Assembly (NCBI GenBank): GCA_034770075.1
Contig: CM068383.1
Span: 38,521,222 to 38,585,221 of the forward strand
Source: Aralia elata
Taxonomy: Eukaryota > Streptophyta > Magnoliopsida > Apiales > Araliaceae
Length of the DNA: 64,000 nt
Direction of reading: 5' to 3'
In this document: positions 12,069 through 24,498 of the stretch, piece by piece
Numbering within the stretch: the stretch's first letter is position 1
Layout of the letters: each line of letters starts with the position of its first letter
The notes under the pieces: model-generated
Databases searched by the model: none
Told to the model about the DNA's origin: nothing
What the model saw: only the letters and a program-made list of their open reading frames with translations
Position numbers and translations under genes: made by a program

Positions 12069-13410
12069 CTGTTAGGTTTGTGTATAACGTAAGCATGCAA
12101 TCAAATTACATAAATAGGGCAGAAACGTGATAAAACGAATTTTAAAATTTTAATACAAACCATCACCATGATCTATCCTTATGTTCAATTATCAATTAAC
12201 GAAATAGAAAGAGAATAAGAATTATACCTCGTAGATCAAAGCTTCCTCGGGTACAAGTTCAACTCCTAGTCTTTCGTGTTCTCCTTGAATTCCACCGATG
12301 AGATTCCTTTTTTTGATCAACGTTAGCCACCCAAGTGTTTGGCCTCTAGAGGTGATCCACCAAGGAAGAATAGATATTCAAGAAGTTGGGTATTGGCAAA
12401 ACCCTAATTTCTATCTCTATAGAAATTGCAAGTACTCTCCACAATCTAATGCAAGAGTGTGTAACCCTAATCTATGATAAGACTTCTCTTATTTATAGAT
12501 GTAGGAAAACCATTCCCTACACTATTTAGGATTAGGGTTTCTATTATAGTTAAACTCCTTTAATTAATTATGCTCCTAATCCAATTAGGAATTCATGAGA
12601 GAGTACTTCTATTATTTAATTCCCAATCCCTATTAGGAATTAAATAATAGTAATAGTAATAATAATAATAAGACTCCTCTTATTAATTTATATTTAATAT
12701 TTCCAAAATATTAAATAATAAATATTAAGCTATTTAATTTATTCTATCTCCATAGACTAAATTAAATACACTTAACTTATTATTACAATTATGTCATTTA
12801 CTTCTTAAATAAATATTTTCCTTTTGCGGTGTGACCCTTTAGGTTCTCCATATTAAACTAGTTGTGAATAAATCAATTAGAACAATTCTAATGTTATTTA
12901 AATAAATAAATTAAACTATTTAATTCATTTAAATAAATAATATTTATTCTACAATAAGGGTAAGCCCCCTTAGCGATCAACGACTTTTCAGATAATATAG
13001 ATTTCAACATTAATCACAAAAGAACCTTTAGTGCATAGTTACGGTACAATTCAATCCTTATACCATACAATGTCCTAATTAAATATAAGACATGGATTTA
13101 CTGTCAAGTCTTATTTTATTTAATTATATATATTTCGATTCTCAAATGCACAACTCTAAATAATGCAAATTAGAAACTACTTTCTAATTTCATTCTGCGC
13201 TGGGCAAGGACTACTGAGTTGTCATTTATCGAATCACATAGGACATTCACATCTTTTACTAGACGTGGTAGATTCTTTGTTAATCATTCACCTATCTCTA
13301 TGTATAACTTATTATACCTAATCATACCATTTGATATACCCTAAAGGTCTTAAAGTACATGTCAAAGCATAACTCATCATACATAAGATATATACTATGA
13401 TGATCTCAAG

Positions 13411-16400
13411 TGTAATATCCCGAATGTTTATGAGTTATAAATCATGATATTAAATTATTATGATGATTGTGATATACAATGATCCTTAGAAAAGAAAATT
13501 GATGGGTTAAACATAGGATAATACTTAAAGTATAATTGAGTTGGTAAGGGTGATAGAATAAAACCTACAAGAATTTGTTAAGAAAGTGGATTAAATAGGC
13601 GATGTAAAACCTATGATATAATAATGCATTGAAATAATTCAACGACAAAATCTTGGGAGAAGGTTTACGCAAATCGAGTAAGAGAGGTTTGATATTTGTG
13701 ATTCCGAGGACGAAATCCTTATAAGGAGGGAAAGATGTGACAACCCGGATTTTTCGAGAATAATTATAATAAGAATTTAATATAGAATAATTCTTATTAT
13801 GATTCGAGTTTGAATGTATATGGGTTATATATATATTTATGTGAAATATATATATAGATTCAGAATGAATGAGTTACTAGTTAATAATTGCAACGATCGT
13901 GAGCCGTGGGTAGCTTGGTAATTCGAGCTTATGATATTATTGAATAAAATAGTCTTTTATTAATAATATTATGTGTTAAGCATTTAAAGGTTATATTATG
14001 ACCTAGACTATGTGTAGACGATGATTAGTGAGTATGAAAGTTTTCGAATAAGCTAATTTGGTGGTTTCGAGAAATATCGCTAGAGTACTATTTATTGGAT
14101 TAAATAAATAGTTGATGAATAATAATATTGAACGAGTTATTTGTTGTAAAGACGCTAACCCAAGTTATTGGCGAAATATATGTGCGATGATGTAAATGAT
14201 TATGGGGAGTTAATCGTGAAGAGCAGCGATCGTGAATCGTGAATACCCTTGTAATTTGGGTTTATTAATATTATTAAGTTGATTAAATATTATTTTTTTT
14301 GTGACGTGTGTTAAGGTTATTTTATAACTTAGATGATGCAAAAGTATGAATACTTTATGCGTTGTTGAACCGTAGGAGTGAATAATTGATTTTGCGAAAG
14401 ATCGTAAAATCACTATTCATAGGGCACGTTTCTCGAGACACTATTCACGCCAAATATTTTTACGCCTTTTTCGATTTCCATTAATTTCGTTAAGATGCGT
14501 ACGCGAAGGAATAATTTTTCCAAGTGTCAGAAATTTTATTTGAGCTGACACGTGATTTTATCCGTATCTGAAATGTATTATATGGGTGTTCCGAATATTT
14601 GGACAATCCCATAATAATTATTTTTATGTGTCCCAATATTTATGGTAATACCCATTTTAATTTTGGGTAGAGTTATTTACCAGTTTTGGTACAAAAGTGG
14701 GAGTTTTCGGATATATTTTTGTGTATTTGGGTATTTATTTTGGCTTGTTACTCCAAGAGGGAAGCAACCCCCAATTTTAGACCAATTAAATGAGAGCAAG
14801 AAGGGAGATTGCTGGCAAGCTTTGAATTTTTGGCCTCCTTGAGCCACAAACCCATTTTCTCCCAAATTTACTCCTCCACTTCTCCCAAATCATTCATTCT
14901 CTCTTCCATTCCACACCTTCCCCATTCCATCAGCAGATAGAGAGAGAGAGAGGGAAAATCTGCAGCAAAGAGGAAGAAGAAAGAATGAGAAGATCGCCGG
15001 AAAAGTCACCGGAAAAGGAAGAAAGTCACGGGAAAAAGGAAGGAGGAGGAGGAAGAAGAAGGCATGGGTGGAGGAAGAAGAGAATCCAAGCAAGAAGAAC
15101 TCAAGCCAAGCAAGCCTAGAAATCTTCTTCACCTTTAGAAAGCATTTACAGAGGTAAACAACCAACCAAATCCTTTCCATTCGATTTCTTGTTAAGTTTT
15201 TCAAGTTTTCTTAGTTTTAAGCTCTTAAGCTTTTGGGTCGAATTTATGGCGATTCTTGGTGTTTTTGATTATTATGGATGATTGTTGATGTTGTTAAGAG
15301 GTTATGTAAGTTATTAATAACATCAAAATGGAACAAAAATGGAAGAAATTTGTACTTATGCTTAAGGAGGATGAAGAACATGAAGAACAATGGACATTTT
15401 GGACAAATTTTGGACCTATGAACTGTTTTGGACAATCTGTAGCTAATTTTTCGTATTGGATTAATTCGTTTGTTGTTATGGTATTGTAGTTCCATGGATT
15501 ACCTAGTTAACCCAACTGGAATCGAGTAAAAAGGTGTTAAAACAAAGATTTGGTGATGATTTTAGTGAAGAACATTTAGAACATTCAAAACAGAGCGTGA
15601 GTTGATACTTTGGTCTAAGATTTGGCCATGTTAATGTCAATGGGTAGCTATGAATTTTTGATATGTTGTAGTTCTATGTCTTAGGAGTCCACAGAATCCG
15701 GAATGGACCAATTTGAGCGTGTATAGAACGAGTTATGGTGGTTGGAAGCAAGATAGGTCTAGAACACGAAAAACAGAGCATGAAACCAAGCTTGGGCGTA
15801 GCGACGCCAGCTTTACGCCGGATTTCTGTGCTTGGGCGTAATGACGCCGGTCACAGGCACAATTTTGGGCGTAGCTACGCCGGGCCACTGTTAGGCCAGA
15901 ATCAGCTTTGACGTCCTTTGCTAAAATAGGCATAACTTTCTCATACGAACTAAAATTGAGGTGATTCAAGATGATTCGGAAAGAGAACGAGTAGTCCTAC
16001 AACTTCCTTTTAATAAGTTTTAACATTTGAGGTTGGGATAAATTCTCAAATTGGCCATCTTTAGGACTGATATACGGTTGGAGACAATCGGAGGGCGTCG
16101 GACATGCGCGTGTGCAACGTGCAATGTTTTTTTTGACGCTAAGTTATGATGTTCTAAGTTCTAAAATATGAATATTATGAATTTTAATGATAATTAGCAT
16201 TAACCAATGAGTATTAGATAAATCGAATGGGCGTGCTAGGCGTAGGCAATCGCGTGTTGCTTGGGCGTTCGAATAGGCAGATTTGGCGTATGGGCGTGCA
16301 AACGTCGTAATGCCGTAACAAGTGTGTATAACCTTGTATAATATTTTATTTCTAATAATAATGAAACATGATAGTGTGTTATAACCAAATGTATGAGCAT

Positions 16401-17991
16401 GCTAAGCACTTGCAAACGAGGCGAATTAGGTGTGTGACGTGTAAACGTCGAAACGCCGCGTAAAGTGTTAATGAACTTAAATAGTGTTTCGACTTAAACA
16501 AAACGAACATTATAATGGAGTGGGATTATATTAATGTGAACCAATGTATGAAGCCTTTTTAGTGGCTAATTAGTGTTTTATTGTTAAATAAATTGTGTAG
16601 GATATTTGAAGGACGAACCATCATAATTTGGCAAGGAACGCTTAAGGCAAGTTCTTTCAGTAACTTGTTGACTTGTTTAAATGTATTGATGTACATGACT
16701 TGATTACTAAATATTTCACTACTACGTGGATTATATGAGAGCATGATTTAAGTGTGCACAATGTGCAATTATGTGACTATATTGTTCTATGTGGAACTTG
16801 AATTATTATAAATATACAACGTGAGATGCATGAGGTATGCTATGAGATGCATAATGCATACATGTAGATGAATTGCATAAGACTTATAATGCCTGAGTAA
16901 GATACATAGTATGAGAATCATGATGCATGGATAAAATATAAACTTATGTGTTACGTGAAGCATGAAATGTGAAAACTGTTAGTTCTTGCTGAGCCGTCGT
17001 GCTAATTCTTGCAAAAATAAAACTTTTGCAGATTTACGATACAATGTAATTACCTTGATATCGTGAGGATAAGGATTAGAGGCGCATGGAAACAGGAAGG
17101 TTGCTAAGTGTTCCTTTATTGTAATTATTTAGCTGTGATAACGGTATATGATGTATGTGAATTTGACTATGTAAACCTTGAGTTAAAAATGAAGGTTATC
17201 CATTGTAGTAGTTAAGACGTGATTATGTTAGTTACTTATTATAGTAAACTACAAGGATGACGATGTTGTATAAAGGACATTTTTATAACGAATGTAGATT
17301 TGTTGAATAACATTGTAAATATTCAGGGATTGAATAAAGTCAGAATTTGAACCTTGTGTTCACATAGGATATTTTGTAAATGATTATGTTATTTATTCAA
17401 CCTTGATCATAAGTGTATCATTAAAGGTCTTCGTGCCTGCGACTGGACTAGGATATGTTGTAATATTATTATAATTGCATTAATGTAGTAAGCCTATATT
17501 GTATGGGTAGTACCGTGATGCGCCAGAATCGGGTTCAAGGTAAGACCCGAGTTTCAGGGACGTTACATGTAAACCTTTTTAAATTATCAATATATGATTA
17601 TTTATTACGCATTTAGTTATCATATATTGCTTGAAGGTGTTTGGGTGTGGTAGATCGTGAGCACTAAGTTCGGGTATTTGGTATCTAAATATATGGACTG
17701 TTATATATACAACAGGAGTAGTATTAAATTTGTAATGATTATTAAATGATGTATTAGATAAGGTTTTCGTTCCTGAGATTAGATGAGAACATGTTGTAAT
17801 AATCTTGTAATTACTTTCATGTAGTAAGATTATGTTTTAGTTATGGTTTCGAGGCTTGGGACGACAATATTTATATTATATCAATGTAAATATGATATTT
17901 TTCCGCATTAAGTTATTGTTAGATTGATATATGAGTGGCACAGTGATGCACCGAATTCGTGGATATGGTAACCCGAATTTGGGGTGTCATA
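13411..17991 (+). repeat. LARD-like element, left LTR (4581 bp)
   Basis: Starts TGTAATATCCCGAATG; ends GGGGTGTCATA, where the right LTR ends GGCGTCACA. Near 14870-15110 there is a purine-rich, GAGAGA-containing stretch after an AT-rich segment, as expected for the transcribed R/U5 leader of such LTRs. Palindromic GGCGTAGCGACGCC and relatives are at 15795, 15835 and 15868. An approximately 390-bp segment (about 16696-17086) is absent from the right LTR. Open stretches inside (14642-14842, 14890-15204, 15733-15969) have no domain. Confidence 0.9.
13736..17567 (+). repeat. Second LTR-like unit captured inside the LARD LTR
   Basis: Within the left LTR a purine tract context (CCGAGGACGAAATCC then ATAAGGAGGGAAAGA) is followed by TGTGACAACCCGG, a typical gypsy LTR start, and the unit ends CAGGGACGTTACA at 17567. 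The same arrangement is in the right LTR (20636-24073). No TSD is visible around the unit. It therefore looks like the 3' end (PPT plus LTR) of a related gypsy, embedded in the LTR before the last transposition. Confidence 0.6.
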
Positions 17992-17994
17992 GGT

Positions 17995-18007
17995 TGGTAT
18001 CAGAGCT
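17995..18007 (+). promoter_or_regulatory. LARD-like element primer-binding site
   Basis: TGGTATCAGAGCT three bases after the left LTR end, complementary to initiator tRNA-Met as in Copia-1 and many chromoviruses. Confidence 0.85.
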
Positions 18008-19763
18008 ATAGGTTATAAACCTTAGGTAAGTGAACTTTAGGCTATAACTTGAGGGTAGAAAGAGGATAGTAATAAAGAATAAACTCGGATAGAGTTTGAC
18101 CGATGAGGAATAAATTTAGAAAAATTCCTAAAGAAAGGAATTAAGATATATATAAGATGATTCAAAGAAGAATCTTGATGCGTTATAAAAGATGAGAATT
18201 TGGAGTTACCTGACTCTAGTGATAAAGATGATAAGTGTTATAAATAGATGAGGTCTATAAGACAAAGATGCAATAAAATCATATATTATGATTAGAGAGA
18301 AGAGTATAGAAGATCACAATGTAAAACGATTAAGGAATAAGATCACGATGTGATCGGATTAAATTGTAGAATAACAGATTATCTGTTAAACGAATGGAAA
18401 GTTATAGCCCGACACTATAAAGAGAAGGTACTATGAAATAGTACGATGGAAACTCAAGAAGAGTTAGAGATGATAAATACGGATTAAAGAAACTTCGTAT
18501 TGAGCAAAGAGAAGACTATAATTTTATGGGATTTCAATTGAGGACTCATGTGATAACTGAATTGTACAAGCCTTTATATGGGCAAGGGTTTTGTGCTTAG
18601 TTTAACGACTACTCAGCTTGTCACATTGATAATCGTTGAAATATTGGTATCGCACTATCAATGTATGTATGATGAGAAGGTGATTCTTTTCTCATATCTA
18701 TATATGATGGTTAGAGAATAATAAGATTAGGTGCGAGTTCTTGAAACTCATGCTTATGGTAAGTTTGTGACTCATAATCATATGGTATGTTTTGAGCCCC
18801 TAAGCGTATGGACAGTCCTTGATTTGTTCTTGGACTACGTATTGTTAGGACAAGTTCCTAAACTCATATTATTGTGGTAAGTTCCTGAACTCATAATGTG
18901 TGGTAAGTTTGATGAACTATATTGGGGTATAGGAAAGTTGTAGAGCGAGAATTGTGAATTCTCAAAATGATGAGCATTGGGGATGTTAGAAATAAATAGA
19001 ATTATTAGGTAATGATGCATTGAAGAGAAATTGAAGTTGATGAGGAGACATGAATATTCCAAATCTTCTAGTTATGCTAGATTTCGAATTTATTGACATC
19101 GTGCTGATATTTGCACTTTCGTGCCTTCGAAAAATGTATGTGGCCAGATTATTGGACCAATGATTTTTTTTAAAAGTTATATTATTAATATGTCTATGCT
19201 AATTGCTCCAGCTAGGCAAAATGATTTGAAAATATCAAAATGTATTTTTAAATAGTCATTAATGCATCATGGAACCTGGTGTAAATGATAGATGATGGAG
19301 TCATCAATGCAAATTAACTTAGTGTTGGATGTGATCATAGGATCGTCAACCCACTATGGTATGATGTAGTATGACAAAGTCACAAAATGACGGAATCCTA
19401 ACACACTGTTGCAACAGTGCAGTATTATGACGTCATAAAAGGATTTTTGTTTTCTGTAAAGTATGAAAAAGTATGCCAATTGAGTTGGCTAAAATATTTT
19501 GATTGATGTCCGAACCGTTGATGTGAGTCTAAGCTATTTGATTCGGCTAGACGAATGTTGAAATATGATTACGAAATTCAAGAACTCTTTGAGAATGTTT
19601 TCCAAACTAAATTATTTTGGTGCGGGCTTTTATATCTACTGAGATGAACAACCCTCATAGCAGGGGGAACAGTATGTATGTCGGGGAACCGACATGCGCG
19701 CGAACAGTATGTAAAAGGGGTTATGCATGACCTCGGGTACAATAGGATAATCACCTATTGTAT

Positions 19764-19874
19764 TAGTATGTTGGGTTATCGGATGAATTTCTGGTGATTC
19801 TAGTATGTTGGGTTATCAGATGAATTTCTGGTAATTCTAGTATGTTGGGTTATCAGATGAATTTCTGGTGATTC
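19764..19874 (+). repeat. 37-bp tandem repeat, three units
   Basis: Units start at 19764, 19801 and 19838 with one or two substitutions each; the first seven bases of a fourth unit begin at 19875. Non-coding. Confidence 0.85.
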
Positions 19875-20307
19875 TAGTATGTGTTCTTGGTCCTTAATGA
19901 CCACTCAGCATCCAATATTGGTAATTCATGTAAGAGGTAAGTGCCATGGTGGCCACCCAATGATTCATACCGCTTTACAATTATCGAACAATTGTTGAAG
20001 ACTCCTGAAAGATATTCTATTATTCCGGAAACTGAATGTTAAAAGGGTGATTTTCCCTAGAAAGAAGTAGTCGTAGAATGCTACGATTCTAAATGAATCA
20101 TTGAAAGAGGAAATCATAAAGCTTTGTTGAAAGTGTGTATGAATGAATGATATGAGCCTGGTAGCAATTATGAGATTAATATTTCCTAGAAGGAACGGAT
20201 GAAATTCAAAAAAAAGGAGTGAACTTCTTAGAGAGAATGATGAGTAAAATGAGCAAATATGATTCAGCTATAATTTCGAGGACGAAATTCTTAGAAGAAT
20301 GGGTGAA

Positions 20308-23300
20308 TGTAATATCCCGAATGTTTATGAGTTATATAAATCATGATATTAAATTATTATGATGATTGTGATATACAATGATCCTTAGAAAAGGAAATTG
20401 ATGAGTTAAACATAGGATAATACTTAGAGTATAATTGAGTTGGTAAGGGTGATAGAATAAAACCTACAAGAATTTGTTAAGGAAGTGGATTAAATAAGCG
20501 ATATAAAACCTATGATATAATAATGTGTTGAAATAATTCAACGACAAAATCTTGGGAAAAAGGTTTATGCAAATCGAGTAAGAGAGGTTTGATATTTGTG
20601 ATTCCGAGGACGGAATCCTTATAAGGAGGGAAGGATGTGACAACCCGGATTTTTCGAGAATAATTATAATAAGAATTTAATATAGAATAATTCTTATTAT
20701 GATTCGAGTTTGAATGTATATGGGTTATATATATATATTTATGTGAAATATATATATAGATTCAAAATGAATGAGTTACTAGTTAATAATTGTAACGATC
20801 GTGAGTCGTGGGTAGCTTGGTAATTCGAGCTTATGGATATTATTAAATAAAATAGTCTTTTATTAATAATATTATGTGTTAAGCATTTAAAGGTTATATT
20901 ATGACCTAGACTATGTGTAGACGATGATTAGTGAGTATGAAAGTTTTCGAATAAGCTAATTTGGTGGTTTCGAGAAATATCGCTAGAGTACTATTTATTG
21001 GATTAAATTAATGGTTGATGGATAATAATATTGAACGAGTTATTTGTTATAAAGACGCTAACCCAAGTTATGGGCGAAATATATGTGCGATGATGTATAT
21101 GATTATGGGGAGTTAATCGTGAATAGCAGCGATCGCAAATCGTGAATACCCTTGTAATTTGAGTTTATTAATATTATTAAGTGGATTAAATATTTTTTTT
21201 TGGTGACGTGTGTTAAGGTTATTTTATAACTTAGATGATGCAAAAGTATGAATACTTTATGCGTTGTTGAACCGTATGAGTGAATAATTGATTTTGCGAA
21301 AGATCGCAAAATCACTATTCATAGGGCACGTTTCTCAAGGTACTATTCACGCCAAATATTTTTACGCCTTTTTCGATTTTCGTTAAGATGCGTACGCGAA
21401 GGAATAATTTTTTCAAGTGTTAGAAATTTTATTTGAGCTGATACGTGATTTTATCCGTATCTGAAATGTATTATATGGGTGTTCTGAATATTTAGACAAA
21501 TCTCATAATAATTATTTTTGTGTGTCCTAATATTTATGGTAATACCCATTTTAATTTTGGGTAGAGTTATTTACCAGTTTTGGTACAAAAGTGGGAGTTT
21601 TCAGATATATTTTTGTATATTTGGGTATTTATTTTGACTTGTTACTCCAAGAGGGAACCAATCCCCAATTTTAGACCAATTAAATGAGAGCAAGAAGGGA
21701 GATTGCTGGCAAGCTTTGAATTATTGGCCTCCTTGAGCCACAAACCCATTTTCTCCCAAATTTGCTCCTCCACTTCTCCCAAATCATTCATTCTCTCTTC
21801 CATTCCACACCTCCCCCATTCCATCAGCAGATACAGAGAGAGAGGGAAAATCTGCAGCAAAGAGGAAGAAGAAAGAATGAGAAGGTTGCCGGAAAACTCG
21901 TCGGAAAAGGAAGAAAGTCACCGAAAAAAGGAAGGAGGGGGAAGAAGAAGGCACGGGTGGAGGAAGAAGAGAAACCAAGCAAGAAGAACTCAAGCCAAGC
22001 AAGCCTAGCAATCTTCTTCACCTCTAGGAAGCATTTACAGAGGTAAACAACCAACCAAATCCTTTCCATTCGATTTCTTGTTAAGTTTTTCAAGTTTTCT
22101 TAGTTTTAAGCTCTTAAGCTTTTGGGTCGGATTTATGACAATTCTTGGTGTTTTTGATTGTTATGGATGATTGTTGATGTTGTTAAGAGGTTATGTAAGT
22201 TATTAATAACATCAAAGTGGAACAAAAATGGAAGAAATTTGTACTTATGCTTAAGGAGGATGAAGAACATGAAAAACATGACGAACAATGTGCATTTTGG
22301 ACAAATTTTGGACCTATGAACTGTTTTGGACAATCTGTAGCTAATTTTTCGTGTTAGATTAATTTGTTTGTTGTTATAGTATTGTAGTTCCATGGATTAC
22401 CTAGTTAATCCAACTGGAATCGAGTAAAAAGGTGTTAAAACAAAGTTTTGGTGATGATTTTAGTGAAGAACACTTAGAACATTTAAAACAGAGCGTGAGT
22501 TGATACTTTGGTCTAAGATTTGGCCATGTTAATATCAATGGATAGCTCTGAATTTTTGATATGTTGTAGCTCTATGTCTTAGGAGTCCATAGAGTCCGGA
22601 ATGGACCAATTTGAGCGTGTATAGAAGGAGTTATAGTAGTTGGAAGAAAGATAGGTCTATAACACGAAAAACAGAGCATGAAACCAAGCTTGGGCATAGC
22701 GACGCCGGCTTTACACCGGAGTGCTGTGCTTGGGCGTAATGACGCTGGTCACAGGCACAATTTGGGCGTAGCTACGCCGGGCCACTGTTAGGCCAGAATC
22801 AGCTTTGACGTCCTTTACTAAAATAGGCATAACTTTCTCATACGAACTCGGATTGAGGTGATTCAAGATGATTCGGAAAGAGAACGAGTAGGCCTACAAC
22901 TTCTTTTTAATAAGTTTTAATATTTGAGATCGAGATCAATTCTCAAATTGGCCATCTTTAGGACTGATGTGCGGTTGGAGACAATCGGAGTGCGTCGGAC
23001 ATGCGCGTGTGCAACGTGCAATATTTTTTTTGACGCTAAGTTATGATGTTCTAAGTTCTAAAACATGAATGTTATGAATTTTAATTATAATTAGCATTAA
23101 CTAATGAGTATTAGATAAATCGAATGGGCGTACTAGGCGTACGCAATCGCGTGTTGCTTGGGCGTTCGAATAGGCAGGTTTGGCGTATGGGCGTGCAACC
23201 GTCGTAACGCCGTAACAAGTGTGTATAACCTTGTATAATATTTTATTTCTAATAATATTGAAACATGATAGTATGTTATAACCAAATGTATGAGCATGCT

Positions 23301-24498
23301 AAGCACTTGCAAACGAGGCGAATTAGGTGTGTGACGTGTAAACGTCGAAACGCCGCGTAAAGTGTTAATGAACTTAAATAGTGTTTTGACTTAAACAAAA
23401 CGAACATTATAATGGAGTGGGATTATATTAATATGAACCAATATATGAAGCCTTTTTAGTGGCTAATTGGTGTTTTATTGTTAAATAAATTGTGTAGGAT
23501 ATTTGAAGGACGAACCATCATAATTTGGCAAGGAACGCTTAAGGCAAGTTCTTTCAGTAACTTGTTGACTTGTTTAAATGTATTGATGTACATGAAAACA
23601 GGAAGGTTTCTAAGTGTTCCTTTATTATAATTATTTAGCTGTGATAACGGTATATAATGTATGTGAATTTAACTATGTAAACCTTGAGTTAAAAATGAAG
23701 GTTATCCATTGTAGTAGTTAAGACGTGATTATGTTAGTTACTTGTTATAGTAAACTACAAGGATGACGATGTTGTATAAAGGACATTTTTATAACGAATG
23801 TAGATTTATTGAATAACATTGTAAATATTCAGGGATTGAATAAAGTCAGAATTTGAACCTTGTGTTCACATAAGATATTTTGTAAATGATCATGTTATTT
23901 ATTCAACCTTGATCATAAGTGTATCATTAAAGGTCTTCGTGCCTGGGACTGGACTAGGATGTGTTGCAATATTATTATAATTACATTAATGTAGTAAGCC
24001 TATATTGTATGGGTAGTACGGTGATGCGCCAGAATCGGGTTCAAGGTAAGACCCGAGTTTCAGGGACGTTACATGTAAACCTTTTTAAATTATCAATATA
24101 TGATTATTTAGTCCGCATTTAGTTATCATATATTGCTTGAAGGTGTTTGGGTGTGGTAGATCGTGAGCACCAAGTTCGGGTATTTGGTACCTAAATATAT
24201 GGACTGTTATATATACAGTAGGACTAGTATTAAATTTGTAATGATTATTAAATGATGTATTAGATAAGGTTTTCGTTCCTGAGATTAGATGAGAACATGT
24301 TGTAATAATCTTGTAATTACTTTTATGTAGTAAGATTATGTTTTAGTTATGGTTTCGAGGCTTGGGACGACAATATTTATATTATATCAATGTAAATATG
24401 ATATTTTTCCGCATTAAGTTATTGTTAGATTGATATATGAGTGGCACAGTAGTGCACCGAATTCGTGGATAAGGTATCCTGAATTTGGAGGCGTCACA
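20308..24498 (+). repeat. LARD-like element, right LTR (4191 bp)
   Basis: Partner of the left LTR. It is shorter by 390 bp because of a deletion at about 23596, where GTACATG joins AAAACAGGAAGG. Scattered substitutions (a few per cent by eye) show an older insertion than Athila-B. Palindromes corresponding to the left LTR start at 22693, 22733 and 22765. Confidence 0.9.

Larger units (their letters stand above)
17992..20307 (+). other. LARD-like element internal domain, non-coding
   Basis: A 2.3-kb internal region without a convincing reading frame on either strand; the 75-codon stretch at 18835-19062 has no domain. It carries three 37-bp tandem units starting at 19764, 19801 and 19838 (TATGTTGGGTTATC core). 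A perfect 7-bp-arm hairpin with GGAA loop sits at 19678-19695, flanked by GAACAGTATGTA direct repeats. The polypurine context ends at 20307. Confidence 0.7.
13411..24498 (+). mobile_element. Large-LTR non-coding retrotransposon (LARD-like, gypsy/Tekay-derived)
   Basis: An 11,088-bp element, TG...CA, with TSD TCAAG at 13406-13410 and 24499-24503. The LTRs are very long (4581 and 4191 bp) and the internal domain is only about 2.3 kb. A PBS (TGGTATCAGAGC) follows the left LTR, and the polypurine context CGAGGACGAAATTC...GGGTGA precedes the right LTR at 20308. I see no gag or pol homology in the internal domain, so it must be mobilised by another element's proteins. The TGTAATATCCCG start and the PPT context match Tekay-type chromoviruses; the classification as LARD rests on structure. 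Confidence 0.85.
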
